A stretch of 36,513 bases of DNA from Clostridia bacterium (GTDB taxonomy: Bacteria; Bacillota; Sulfobacillia; DUSP01): assembly GCA_012842575.1 (NCBI GenBank), contig DUSP01000127.1, forward strand, positions 1-36,513, written 5' to 3'. Below, piece after piece: positions 7,541 through 17,119 of this stretch; positions within the stretch are counted from its first letter, which is position 1; every line of letters begins with the position of its first letter. The position numbers and the translations under genes were made by a program. The notes beneath the pieces are model-generated. The model ran no database searches, was not told the DNA's origin, and saw only the letters and a program-made list of their open reading frames with translations.

Positions 7541-8804
7541 CCTTTTCCCGCATCGAGTGAAGCTCCTTGAGTATGCCGCTCATGAATTCCTTGTTGGATT
7601 TGGTCTTTTTGAGCCGTTCGATTAGAAGTTCGGTGACCTCCGCCGTTTCCATGTTATTTGTAACCTTCCGGAAAGCCCATATGCTATCCAGTTCTTCCTG
7701 GGAAAGAAGAAGCTCTTCCTTCCTCGTTCCGGATCGCTTGACGTCTATCGCCGGGAACACGCGCCTTTCCGAAAGCTTCCTATCGAGGTGCACCTCCATA
7801 TTACCGGTGCCTTTGAACTCTTCGTAAATGACGTCGTCCATACGGCTACCGGTCTCCACCAGCGTCGTAGCGATGATGGTAAGACTTCCGCCTTCCTCTA
7901 CGTTTCGGGCAGCCCCGAAGAACCGCTTCGGTTTGTGAAAGGCCGTGGGATCCATACCGCCGGACAAAGTCCGCCCGCTGGGCGGGACCACCAGGTTATA
8001 CGCCCGGGTCAACCTCGTGATACTGTCAAGAAGGATTATTACGTCCTTTTTGTGCTCCACGAGCCGCTTGGCCCGTTCGAGAACCAGTTCCGCCACCTTG
8101 ATATGGTTCTCAGGGACCTCGTCGAAGGTCGAACTGATCACTTCCCCTTTGACGGAACGTTGCATATCGGTAACTTCCTCGGGCCGCTCGTCAATGAGGA
8201 GGACCATGATGTGCATGTCCGGATAGTTGGTGGACACCGCGTTGGCGATTTTTTTCAAAAGCACGGTCTTACCGGCCTTCGGAGGAGCGACGATAAGGGC
8301 TCTCTGGCCGCAACCGATGGGCGCCACCAGGTCGAGCAGCCGGGTGGATATCTCCTCCCGGGTCGTTTCAAGCCTGATCCGACGGTTGGGGAATATGGGC
8401 GTGAGACCGTCGAAGTGCACCCTGTCTTTGGCGGTCTCCGGGTTCTCCCCGTTTATCGCTTCGACCCTGAGGAGCGCGAAGTACCTCTCGTTCTCCTTGG
8501 GCCTCCTGACTTGACCCGAAACGAAGTCTCCCGTCCTTAAGTCAAAGCGGCGGATTTGCGAGGGGGAGACGTAGATGTCCTCAGGGCTGGGCAGGTATTG
8601 GGTTGGCCGCAAAAAACCGTATCCCTCGGGCATTATCTCGAGAAACCCCTCCGCGAACAACAGCCCGTCTTTTTCGGTCCTCGCCTTCATTATCTCGAAT
8701 ATCAGCTCTTTCTTCCTCATAGTGCTTGCCCCGGGGATCTCGAGCTCTCTGGCGAGCTTATAGAGCTCCACCAGGGTCATTTGTTCAAGTTCCGCAAGTC
8801 CCAA
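7524..8804 (-). CDS. rho: Transcription termination factor Rho
   Basis: Hexameric RNA-dependent ATPase that ends transcription. 426 residues with no large insertion. In order: N-terminal Rho domain ([14 protein letters not shown]), RNA-binding cold-shock-like domain ([25 protein letters not shown]), Walker [11 protein letters not shown], Walker [12 protein letters not shown]-loop region and the R-loop context [16 protein letters not shown]. The start is TTG at 8804, with GAGGTGA six bases upstream. The upstream 263 bp carry degenerate repeats but no clear gene. Confidence 0.98.
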   Translation of the reverse strand: MGLAELEQMTLVELYKLARELEIPGASTMRKKELIFEIMKARTEKDGLLFAEGFLEIMPEGYGFLRPTQYLPSPEDIYVSPSQIRRFDLRTGDFVSGQVRRPKENERYFALLRVEAINGENPETAKDRVHFDGLTPIFPNRRIRLETTREEISTRLLDLVAPIGCGQRALIVAPPKAGKTVLLKKIANAVSTNYPDMHIMVLLIDERPEEVTDMQRSVKGEVISSTFDEVPENHIKVAELVLERAKRLVEHKKDVIILLDSITRLTRAYNLVVPPSGRTLSGGMDPTAFHKPKRFFGAARNVEEGGSLTIIATTLVETGSRMDDVIYEEFKGTGNMEVHLDRKLSERRVFPAIDVKRSGTRKEELLLSQEELDSIWAFRKVTNNMETAEVTELLIERLKKTKSNKEFMSGILKELHSMREKGQMLS

Positions 8805-8823
8805 ACTCGTTCACCTCGACCTC

Positions 8824-8873
8824 GAATTAGTCATCTCGTTGAATTAGTCGTACTCATCGAGTCTCATTAAGTC
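8824..8873. repeat. Degenerate short repeats upstream of rho
   Basis: GAATTAGTC occurs at 8824–8832 and 8841–8849, with a weaker CATTAAGTC at 8865–8873. They lie directly upstream of the rho ribosome binding site. Confidence 0.6.
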
Positions 8874-9067
8874 ACCAGATGGACGGATCGACGACTTGAC
8901 CATGGGCGGCCACCTCGACTCCGACCATGAGGGGACGCCGCTTTAGACCAAAGGGGATGAAAAGCCGGTAAAGACATGGAAAACGGTCATCGGAAAACCG
9001 CAATCGTTGAATAGAAATCGAATAGAGATCAGCAGAAATGGGTCAAATTACGCCCTATTCAGGTTAT

Positions 9068-9715
9068 TCAAGACTTGGGGATGTGACGAGAATCCTCTTC
9101 AAATCGTTTTATCCCTATGTCGGTCAGAGGGTGATGAAGCATCTGCTCCAATACCTTGAAGGGGACGGTGGCTATATGGGCTCCCGCCATCGCGGCCTCC
9201 ATGACGTGAACGGGGTGCCGTATGCTGGCGGCTATTATCTCGGTCCGAAAACCATACGAGCGAAAGACTTCGGCAGAGGTTCTCACCACGTCCATTCCCG
9301 GGTTACCGATATCGTCCAACCTTCCGACAAACGGGCTCACGTAGGTCGCCCCGGCCAAGGCGGCCAACAATGCCTGGTTAAAGGAAAAGATGAGCGTCAC
9401 ATTGACTTTTATCCCATCGCGAGAGAGCGCATGGGTCGCACGGAGCCCTTCCTCGGACATGGGGATTTTTACGGCGATTTTGTCCGAAAGGGATGCGAGC
9501 CTATGGGCTTCTTTTATCATTTCATCGTACTGCGAAGATATGACCTCGGCACTGATGGAACCGTCAACGATAGAGGCGATTTCCTTGATAACCTCTTCGT
9601 AGCTTCTCTTTTCTTTCAATACAAGACTGGGGTTCGTGGTAACGCCGCTCAATACGCCCCAGGAATTAGCTCGCCTTATTTCATCTACGTTTGCGGTATC
9701 GAGGAATATCTTCAT
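9068..9715 (-). CDS. fsa: Fructose-6-phosphate aldolase / transaldolase-like protein
   Basis: Class I (Schiff-base) aldolase of the small transaldolase subfamily, 215 residues. The N-terminal [14 protein letters not shown], the TTNPSL motif, the Schiff-base lysine in IAVKIPM and [10 protein letters not shown] are all present. Small family members act as fructose-6-P aldolase or as transaldolase; sequence alone does not decide. It begins three bases after the stop of the zinc-ribbon gene, so the two are likely cotranscribed. Position upstream of rho is standard for Bacillota. Confidence 0.94.
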   Translation of the reverse strand: MKIFLDTANVDEIRRANSWGVLSGVTTNPSLVLKEKRSYEEVIKEIASIVDGSISAEVISSQYDEMIKEAHRLASLSDKIAVKIPMSEEGLRATHALSRDGIKVNVTLIFSFNQALLAALAGATYVSPFVGRLDDIGNPGMDVVRTSAEVFRSYGFRTEIIAASIRHPVHVMEAAMAGAHIATVPFKVLEQMLHHPLTDIGIKRFEEDSRHIPKS

Positions 9716-9718
9716 GGG

Positions 9719-10471
9719 CTAGTTTCCATCCCTGTCCTTCGATCTGGAACTCCTGCGTTTTCGCCTAGTCTTGGGGGAATTCGCGTTGTTCGACTCCGCT
9801 CTCCGTTCTCTGGCACTGACCAAAAAGTCGCCGATGCCATCGAAGTTCTCTAGGTCTTCGGGGCAAGATGCGGGCAACTTTTGGCGTTTCCCGCACGCCG
9901 GGCACTTAAGCTCCAGCCTGTCCTTGTAGATGTTCACTTCGAGCTTAGAGTTTCCGCAGGGGCAACCGAGTTTACCCCCGGTAGCCAGCGAGTGAAGCCG
10001 CTGCAGCGTCTCATACATCACCTGTGGGTCGTCGAAGTATTCCTCGAAGCTTGCCTCCGCCACCCGTGCGTCCAGCTCTTCCCGGGGCCACTCGGCCGCT
10101 TGCCTTACGCCCGCCTCTTCTCCCATGAATCCGATCTCGAGCTCCGTCTCAAGACACGACAGGGCCTTTATCTCCTTCGAAAAGAAATCCCTGGTGCTGA
10201 AAGAATAGGTGTGCGGCTCTTCGCATAATGGACAGGTCACCTTCAGCCAAAATCCCTGCTTGGACTCATGCCCGAGTGAGGCCTTTTCTTGGCCGCAGCG
10301 ACAACGCACGGATGCAGACTGAGTCTTCCCCAAAGAAAACATCGAAACACGATGGTATCCCATTTTCCCACAGGAATGACATCTTAGGGCTATTACGGTT
10401 TCGGGAACAAAGAGGACGTCGCCGCGCGGTCTTTGGTGGGGACGCTTTTCTTTGCTCGCAGAGTCACTCAT
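9719..10471 (-). CDS. Zinc-ribbon protein, CpXC-like, unknown function
   Basis: Soluble protein of about 250 residues with several cysteine pairs: CHSC, CRCG, CPLC, CPCG and CPAC. The first four pairs are spread as in CpXC-type proteins, suggesting two or three zinc ribbons. The middle (residues about 110–165) is acidic and helical; the C-terminus is a lysine/arginine-rich tail (KTRRKRRSSRSKDR) that could contact nucleic acid. I choose ATG 10471 over GTG 10474 because GGAG lies nine bases before it. It is the first gene of the minus-strand run, directly ahead of fsa. No enzymatic motif is seen, so no function is assigned. Confidence 0.8.
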   Translation of the reverse strand: MSDSASKEKRPHQRPRGDVLFVPETVIALRCHSCGKMGYHRVSMFSLGKTQSASVRCRCGQEKASLGHESKQGFWLKVTCPLCEEPHTYSFSTRDFFSKEIKALSCLETELEIGFMGEEAGVRQAAEWPREELDARVAEASFEEYFDDPQVMYETLQRLHSLATGGKLGCPCGNSKLEVNIYKDRLELKCPACGKRQKLPASCPEDLENFDGIGDFLVSARERRAESNNANSPKTRRKRRSSRSKDRDGN

Positions 10472-10569
10472 CACGTCTTTCTCCAGCTACTTCCAGGATA
10501 GGGGATCTACCTTGCCTCCATACATATCTTATTCTTCACATGAGCTACCTTCTCGTCAATAGGCTTAGG

Positions 10570-13500
10570 TCAGTCGGTAGCTTCGGAGGCATCCTCACTC
10601 TCTTCCTCCATAAAGGCCGCGAACATAAAGGTCGCGAAGACCTCTGCCTTGAACACCATTACTAGTTCGCCGGGATTGCCGGAATTCCTCTCCGCCATAC
10701 CTTTATTATCTCCCATAGATTCCAATTTAAACCTGCCCTCGAAATAGCCTAAGCCGTCACTCTTGACCAGGATACTCACTTCTCTTGGGAGTGGCCCGAA
10801 GACAAACACTTTGACCCTCCCGTATCTGGCATGATACCAAAGTCCGTCCAAACGAACTCGAGCGTCCACCGCTTCCAAAGACGGTATCTTCCTCACGGTA
10901 ATCAGTACGGGAACCGGATCTGGACCGGGTACGTCCCCCGACGGCATAGCCCCAACCAGCGGTCTTACGGTTACGGAAAACCGAGCGTCACTCCGCGTGA
11001 CCGTTACCGGTATCGCGGCCAGGACCTCCCCTTTGTCGGCATCTTCCAGGATAACGTATCCGTAGTAGACGCCTTCTTCCTGGGGGAGGCTGATCTTTAC
11101 TTTAAACCGAAGCCTTTCTCCTTCTTTAATCGGTAAGACATCTAGGCTTTCGGGGAGCTGCCCCGTCAAGGCCTTTCCTTTCGCCGGTATATCGAGGAGG
11201 ATCTCGGGCTTTACCGAGATCATGTCGTGCTGATAAATCACCTCACTACTGAATTTACAGGTAACCGCCCCGCTCCTTATGTCGGAAGTCTCGACATAAG
11301 CCACATACTTCCCGGGAAGTGGATCCTTGACCCAAATCTCTTCACAGGGTACGCCCCGTCGGGCCGAGGCAGCCACCTCCTTCCAGCCGGCAGAAGCCTC
11401 GTCGTACCTGTATAGGAATATATCGAGGTCCGCGCCCGTACTCCCGGGCTCACATGCCTTCACAAAGAGCCAGCGTGCTCCCTCCTTTACCACCCCGATC
11501 TCCCCCACGCCGGCCTCTTCGGCATCCACCTCGAGGATCTGCGATACCACGCTCCGCGAAGGAGAAAGGCCGACACCTTCTATTCTTACGTTCTTTTCCC
11601 CGGACATATTTATGATTTCAATATCGCGCTCCGTTTGCGGACCTTCCCCCGCCCCGACGAAGACGTCAAGGCCCGAGGGCTTCGCGAAATTCCCCTGGAG
11701 TCGCACTCTGAGCTGGTAATCCGACGAAGAAAGCCCATACAAAGAACAAGCGGGATCACTCAACACCACGATCTCCCAGACTCCGGGTTCGGGGTCTTGA
11801 AACACCTTTACGTCCATATCCCCTTGCGGGGTGACGGATCTCACGCCTTCAACGGGCAGGAGGGGCTCCATCCTGCCCACAAAACCGCCGGAATAGGCAA
11901 TCCTTCCGCCAGGGGCATAAATCATCATGGCGACCCTCCCTGCGGAAGACCCGTCACGCCCAATACTAGACCTGAGGGACACGAATAGGTCACTCCCGAA
12001 GGGCGGCACTTCGACGAAATATCTGCGGAAAGCGGCCGGTGCGAGGTTATCATTATGAGCGGTGCTCCAGATATTAGATTCGTCGAGCTTTTCCGGCACC
12101 ACCAAAGTTTGAAGGATTTCCACCTCGGTACCGTACGATTCGGGGTCGTCGCCCTCCACGACGGCGCTATAAAATCCGGGTTCACGAGATGGGCAGTAGT
12201 CGATGGGAAGGGTTCTTTCCCTCACCGGCAGCACCGTCAGAACGCTTTGAAACATCCGGATCCACGGAGGGAGGCCACCGAACTCAAGCCGGTAAGGTCT
12301 CGGAGACAGGTTGGCGATATAGTATTCGATTCGACCGGGGGTCTCGTCTTTCACGAATATCCCGCCGTCTTGAAAACCGCCCCCGACTTCAGCGACGACC
12401 CTCATCTCCGAAACCCGTTCAAAGCGCGTCAATTCGTTGTACGCGCGATTGACGTCCACCAATCCGTGACCCTGTTCCGTAGGAGTAAGCCCTTGTATGG
12501 GCCTACTTCCCATGAGAAGGGCCCGGCGAACCGCTTCGGCTCTCTCCCTTGAGTTCAGTTTTGCAGCGGCGGGCGTCTCTAAGAGCAGCGCCAACGCACC
12601 CGCAACGTGCGGCGCGGCCATACTCGTCCCTTCGAAGGTCTCGTACCCGGATTCGTTGAGCCACAAAGGAACGCACGACGTAGCACACGCCGGCCCCAAA
12701 ACATCCGGAAGGAAGCCGCCGTCAGCCCTAGGGCCTACGCCGCTATACGGCCAGAGGCCCTCTTTCGGCACCACGTAACCGTAATAGTGCTTCCACATGG
12801 ATGGCGACATGTAGCCGCCTACAGTTATCGAGCCGTAGGCCCCTCCCGGGGCCGAAGCGCTCCCGAGCCCCGGACCTTCGTTGCCCGCCGAGATCACAAA
12901 AGTGACGCCGTATTTACGCGCGAGCTCCTGTATCATCTGGGATTCCGCAGTGAAACTCCCACTTCTGTCAAGGGACCCACCGATACTCACGGATATGACG
13001 TCCGCGCCGTTTTGGGCAGCATACTCGAGCGCCCGGGCGATGTTTTCCCAGGAACCCCTTCCGCAGGAATCCATGGCTTTCAGGCACATGATGGCGGCGC
13101 CGGGGGCTATGCCGCGCATTCCCTCGTTTGCCCCGGGAACGCCCGGTCTATAGGCCGCCGCGATCCCAGCCACGTGCGTCCCGTGCCCGTTGCCATCAAA
13201 CCCGAGCGTGACCCACCGCCCGCTTTCATTGATCTCGCTTACCACGAACGGAACTCCCGTCTTCGCACCGGGACTTCGCGGGGCCCCTCCGAAATACCCC
13301 ACATCGCCGGATACCTTGTACGGTTTCATTCCTACTTCATCCCTCAAGTCCCAGTCGTGGTCGGTATCCACGAACACGGTATCATACCGCCCGCGCTTTT
13401 CGGTATCCACTAACAGGACGAAGAAACTGTCGAAGGATGTTCCGTTCTTATCGAGATCGCCCCCACACGGACTATCCCGGTCTATGTCCGTTTCCCTGAG

Positions 13501-15255
13501 AAAACCGTAGCGCAGTTGCCCGCTTTTGCTCTTCGTGGCTATAGGACCTATCCAAACCTCGCCGGCCTCAGTCATCACTTTTTCGCCGAAACCGACCCTT
13601 TGGCCGAAAGCCCCTACGCTACCGCCCCCAAGAGGGGCAATCACGGATTCTCTGGTTGAGACGAAACCCTCGCCGCTGAAATCCTTCCAGTCTATGATCT
13701 TGTGCTCACCCTGCGGACCAAACCTCAGGTCCGGGTGGGTCACGTCTATTCCCGTATCCACGATGGCGATGACGGCACCGCGACCCGTAGCCCCGGTCCT
13801 GGCCACGAAAGAGGGAACGGAAATGGCCGAAGTATTGATGTCGAATCCCGAGGAATCGTATACGATACTACGCGGTACCTGACCGGCTGCCGCCACCTTT
13901 ACATGCGAGCCATCACTTCGGGTATGAAGGCCGGACACCCATGAGTCAACGCTACGAGAACCGGTGGCACGGACGTCTTGGGATCCGGGCGCGAATTCCT
14001 CGGCCGGCTCGACGTCGACGAATATCGCCCGCTGGTTTTGCCCGAATACGATGAATACCTCGTCAAAAGGCTTGATTTCCCTGGGGTTACTTCTCTTGCT
14101 CTCTCGGTATATCAGGGCATCATTGCTCAACTTCACTTTGACGACTCCGACGGCGGCTTTCCCCGCCGGGTCGGCCTTTGTCACGTCACCTGACGGCAAC
14201 GTACGACCGGGAACGGCTGGCTCGAAAACCCCCACTTCTCCCACACCTATGGCCGCATACGGCCTGATCTCAAGTACCGCCTCACCTGTATCCGTGTCCG
14301 CCACGCCGCTCACGGCATTTTCCGCGTTCGGGACCACGTTCGGAGCGCCGTTGACGTTCCCGGCGCTGCCAGCATCACCCGGACCGCGCACACCTGGCGG
14401 CGAACTGGAAGATTTCTTCGGAACGGATCCCGATACCTTGACTACGACACCCGAATAGTCGTAGTCATTTCCAAAAAGGACCAGAATACGCCTAATTATG
14501 GCCGCCGCTTCAGCTCTCTTGGTATATTCGTTCGGTCTGAAGGTGCCGTCGGGGTACCCCCGCATGAGACCTCTTCCGAACGCAAAAGATACCGAGTCTT
14601 CGGCCCACTCGGGAATGGAAGTAGCATCCTTAAATCGGGAAGCAAGAAGCGGTGAGGCAAAGGGTACAGCCGGGGCGTCCAGGCCCGATCCGGCCGTAGC
14701 TTCTCCGCCGGCCCCCCTTTCTTGTGAACCGCCACCAGACCGCATCGAGTCGGGCGACTTACCCATTCCGTAATAAACAGCGCGCATCAACATGGCCGCA
14801 ATCTCGGCCCTGGTGACGTATTCCTCGGGACGGAAGGTGTTGTCGGGGTACCCCGAGACGAGCCCCAATTCGGCGGACAGTGTTATGTAACCTCTCGCCC
14901 AATGGGTGTCAGGTACGTCTCGGTAAGAGCGGACATACGGGGAGGCCGCAATTTCCTGGGCGGCCGAATTCAAACCGAGCCCCCCCACCAAAAGCTTGGC
15001 GAATTCCGCCCTCGTCACAGGTTTTTCGGGAAAGAAAAACCCCTCATCGCGCCCCGATACAAGCCGCTTTGATGCAAGATGGTATATGTCCCTTTCAGCC
15101 CAGTGGCCTTCTACATCCCAAAAGCGAGGAACCGGTTGGGCCGCTTCTGCCCGTTTCACCCCGGCAGAACCGCATGGACTCAGGGTACCGACTATGAGTG
15201 CTATGGCCACTGCGGATGAGACCACAAGCCGCGACGGGATTCCCGCGAGTCTCAA
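10570..15255 (-). CDS. SLH-domain-anchored subtilisin-family (S8) serine protease
   Basis: Large secreted protease of 1561 residues. A signal peptide (residues 1–38, ending AEA) is followed by three S-layer homology domains at about 45–95, 112–160 and 207–260, each with the TRAE or KRAE core, which bind cell-wall polysaccharide. The S8 domain carries the catalytic triad Asp500 (IVDTGID), His691 (NGHGTHVAG) and Ser878 (GTSMAAPHVAG). The Asp–His spacing of about 190 residues is far longer than in subtilisin and includes an insertion around DLDKNGTSFDSF. Residues 950–1561 look like several beta-sandwich domains. TTG start overlaps the ctp stop by four bases, so the two proteases are translationally coupled. 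The C-terminus holds a 15-bp tandem repeat. Substrate unknown. Confidence 0.95.
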   Translation of the reverse strand: MRLAGIPSRLVVSSAVAIALIVGTLSPCGSAGVKRAEAAQPVPRFWDVEGHWAERDIYHLASKRLVSGRDEGFFFPEKPVTRAEFAKLLVGGLGLNSAAQEIAASPYVRSYRDVPDTHWARGYITLSAELGLVSGYPDNTFRPEEYVTRAEIAAMLMRAVYYGMGKSPDSMRSGGGSQERGAGGEATAGSGLDAPAVPFASPLLASRFKDATSIPEWAEDSVSFAFGRGLMRGYPDGTFRPNEYTKRAEAAAIIRRILVLFGNDYDYSGVVVKVSGSVPKKSSSSPPGVRGPGDAGSAGNVNGAPNVVPNAENAVSGVADTDTGEAVLEIRPYAAIGVGEVGVFEPAVPGRTLPSGDVTKADPAGKAAVGVVKVKLSNDALIYRESKRSNPREIKPFDEVFIVFGQNQRAIFVDVEPAEEFAPGSQDVRATGSRSVDSWVSGLHTRSDGSHVKVAAAGQVPRSIVYDSSGFDINTSAISVPSFVARTGATGRGAVIAIVDTGIDVTHPDLRFGPQGEHKIIDWKDFSGEGFVSTRESVIAPLGGGSVGAFGQRVGFGEKVMTEAGEVWIGPIATKSKSGQLRYGFLRETDIDRDSPCGGDLDKNGTSFDSFFVLLVDTEKRGRYDTVFVDTDHDWDLRDEVGMKPYKVSGDVGYFGGAPRSPGAKTGVPFVVSEINESGRWVTLGFDGNGHGTHVAGIAAAYRPGVPGANEGMRGIAPGAAIMCLKAMDSCGRGSWENIARALEYAAQNGADVISVSIGGSLDRSGSFTAESQMIQELARKYGVTFVISAGNEGPGLGSASAPGGAYGSITVGGYMSPSMWKHYYGYVVPKEGLWPYSGVGPRADGGFLPDVLGPACATSCVPLWLNESGYETFEGTSMAAPHVAGALALLLETPAAAKLNSRERAEAVRRALLMGSRPIQGLTPTEQGHGLVDVNRAYNELTRFERVSEMRVVAEVGGGFQDGGIFVKDETPGRIEYYIANLSPRPYRLEFGGLPPWIRMFQSVLTVLPVRERTLPIDYCPSREPGFYSAVVEGDDPESYGTEVEILQTLVVPEKLDESNIWSTAHNDNLAPAAFRRYFVEVPPFGSDLFVSLRSSIGRDGSSAGRVAMMIYAPGGRIAYSGGFVGRMEPLLPVEGVRSVTPQGDMDVKVFQDPEPGVWEIVVLSDPACSLYGLSSSDYQLRVRLQGNFAKPSGLDVFVGAGEGPQTERDIEIINMSGEKNVRIEGVGLSPSRSVVSQILEVDAEEAGVGEIGVVKEGARWLFVKACEPGSTGADLDIFLYRYDEASAGWKEVAASARRGVPCEEIWVKDPLPGKYVAYVETSDIRSGAVTCKFSSEVIYQHDMISVKPEILLDIPAKGKALTGQLPESLDVLPIKEGERLRFKVKISLPQEEGVYYGYVILEDADKGEVLAAIPVTVTRSDARFSVTVRPLVGAMPSGDVPGPDPVPVLITVRKIPSLEAVDARVRLDGLWYHARYGRVKVFVFGPLPREVSILVKSDGLGYFEGRFKLESMGDNKGMAERNSGNPGELVMVFKAEVFATFMFAAFMEEESEDASEATD
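10609..10638. repeat. 15-bp tandem repeat at the 3' end of the S8 protease gene
   Basis: CATAAAGG(C/T)CGCGAA occurs twice back to back (10609–10623, 10624–10638), encoding FATFM and FAAFM. It lies about 40 bp before the stop codon, in the same 3'-end position as other duplications here. Confidence 0.9.
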
Positions 15256-16694
15256 TTCACAGATACCACCCCTGGTTTATCGTGTACAGAAGCCCCTATG
15301 CGTTCCCTCAATATGGAGAGGGCGGCATCGAGCTGGGCGTCTTTATCGCGTGAAGCGCTTTCTTCGCTCCCCGATTCTTTAGAGCCAGCGTCCTTCTGAG
15401 CCGCCTCACCGGTCTTGACCACCACAAAAGAAGGGCGCGTGTCTTCGACGACGAAGTCGGGCTTTACTCCCGTGCCCTGGATAGACCTACCCCCGGCGGT
15501 GAGGTACTCACCCGTGGTCACTTTTAGTGCAGAGCCGTCCGCCAACTTGTATATGGTCTGTATGAGACCTTTCCCGAATGTAGTCGTGCCGACGATCACC
15601 CCGGTCCCTCTATCCTGTATGGCTGCGGCTACGATTTCCGAACCGCTCGCGGTGCCCTCGTTGGTGAGCACCACCAGTCCTATGGGATCGGGGATGCCAT
15701 TGTGACTTATCCGCCTCGTAGGACGACCCCGCTCTTTAACCGTAAGGATGGGACCGGGCGGCACGAACATGGCGGCCACCGAAATGGCTTGGTCAAGGAG
15801 GCCACCGCTGTTATTCCGCAGGTCGAGTACGAGGCCGGATAACCCCTGCGACTTCAATGCCTCATAAGCCTCCTTGGTCTCTTTGGCTACGTTATCATTG
15901 TTGAACGTCTTTATCTTAAGGTACCCTATACCCGGTTCCAACATCCTGTACTCCACCACATGGACCGTGACGAGCTGCCTCTTCATGCTCACCTTGAACC
16001 GTCCGACGCCTTCCCTGTCGATCTCAAGCCGTACCTCGGTTCCCACGGGACCCTTAATCAAACCCGATACCTTGTCGAGGGAAGCCCCGACCACGTCTAC
16101 ATCTTGAACTTTGACGATCCTGTCCCTTGGTTTGAGGCCCGCTGCCTCGGCAGGCATACCCTCCATGACGGAGACAATGGTCACGTAATCGCCGACCTTT
16201 TCGATGGTTACCCCTATGCCGCCGAAGGTCCCCTCCATGGAGTGACTGACCTTCTCGTACTCCTCAGGAGGCATGTACGAAGTGTACGGGTCGCCCAAAT
16301 GGAATATCATTCCTGAAATCGCGGCGTCGATCATCCCTTTGACATCCCGAACCTTGTCGGGTTTATAAAACCGCGCCTCCAAGAGACTGAGGACCTCCTC
16401 GAGCCGCATTAGTTGAGTCTTTAGGTCCGCATCTTCGGAAGCGTGCGCCTTACGAGGCTCATACCCGCCGGGACCCTCTGTCTGCCAAGACCATATCGAG
16501 CCAAAGGGTCCTACATTGAGAAGCAAAGCCAATACCAGGCAGGTAACAAGGAGCAACTTGGCGCCACCGCGAAGGCGGCTGGGGTTGTCTTTATGAATCG
16601 CCGGCCCTCCCTTCCCTCTCCGGAGTCCTACCGATCTCCATCTCCAGAGTCCTGCCAATGCTCGAGCGGGCGCTTTCGGGTCATCCTTACTCAT
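15252..16694 (-). CDS. ctp: C-terminal processing protease, S41 family, with PDZ domain
   Basis: Membrane-anchored serine protease with a Ser/Lys dyad. A single N-terminal hydrophobic segment (LLLVTCLVLALLLNVG) exports the domain outside. Then follow a helical region, a PDZ domain (GGIGVTIEKVGDYVTIVSV) and the S41 core with Ser350 in NEGTASGSEI and Lys375 in TTFGKG; the 25-residue gap matches the family. A hydrophilic serine/glutamate-rich stretch precedes the C-terminal helix. The ORF track begins at 16745, but ATG 16694 (MSKDDPK) is preceded by GAGGAAGG and is preferred. It is the first gene of a two-gene operon with the SLH subtilisin, suggesting joint action on envelope proteins; CtpB-type members signal in sporulation, but that role is not shown here. 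Confidence 0.95.
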   Translation of the reverse strand: MSKDDPKAPARALAGLWRWRSVGLRRGKGGPAIHKDNPSRLRGGAKLLLVTCLVLALLLNVGPFGSIWSWQTEGPGGYEPRKAHASEDADLKTQLMRLEEVLSLLEARFYKPDKVRDVKGMIDAAISGMIFHLGDPYTSYMPPEEYEKVSHSMEGTFGGIGVTIEKVGDYVTIVSVMEGMPAEAAGLKPRDRIVKVQDVDVVGASLDKVSGLIKGPVGTEVRLEIDREGVGRFKVSMKRQLVTVHVVEYRMLEPGIGYLKIKTFNNDNVAKETKEAYEALKSQGLSGLVLDLRNNSGGLLDQAISVAAMFVPPGPILTVKERGRPTRRISHNGIPDPIGLVVLTNEGTASGSEIVAAAIQDRGTGVIVGTTTFGKGLIQTIYKLADGSALKVTTGEYLTAGGRSIQGTGVKPDFVVEDTRPSFVVVKTGEAAQKDAGSKESGSEESASRDKDAQLDAALSILRERIGASVHDKPGVVSVN

Positions 16695-17119
16695 CGTCAG
16701 CCTTCCTCTCTCAGAATCTCCGTATTTAGACGTACCCGCAATCAAAGGTGTTTCATTAGGGTTTTGCGGGTTTCAATAAGCGATCTTGCCTCCGAGAGCA
16801 GGTCCCATGCTGGGTTCCCGTAGTCGGTTTAGCGGGTTTCAATAAGCGATCTTGCCACAGGTTCGTATCAATCACACTTCAATCACACTGGCTATTCGCC
16901 AGGATCCTCCCGTATCCTCCCGCTCCTAGAGTGCATGACAAGACCGTGAGAAAGCGCTTGCCGTTATGCCCGCCGACCGAGTCCGACGGAGGGTACATAA
17001 GAGCGTACATAATGGGTGGGACACATAATAAGATCCCCAAAAGACATAACCATCGCGAAAAAATCAAATGCTATCTGAAAGACCCTATCTTAAGGACGCC
17101 GTTGAGGAGTGATACTAGA
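16695..17119. other. Divergent intergenic region between ctp and the anchored unknown protein
   Basis: About 425 bp with no convincing gene. It holds repeat–insert–repeat locus 3 and must contain the promoters of both flanking genes, but I see no strong -35/-10 pair. The ORF-track extension of the plus gene back to 16931 lacks a ribosome binding site. Confidence 0.6.
16760..16856. repeat. Repeat–insert–repeat locus 3 (31 bp / 35 bp / 31 bp)
   Basis: Copies at 16760–16790 and 16826–16856 differ at one position; the 25-bp core beginning GCGGGTTTCAATAAGCGATC is identical. The 35-bp insert matches neither the sequence after the right copy nor that before the left copy, by eye. This argues against a simple tandem duplication. 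Offset 66 bp. Confidence 0.95.
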
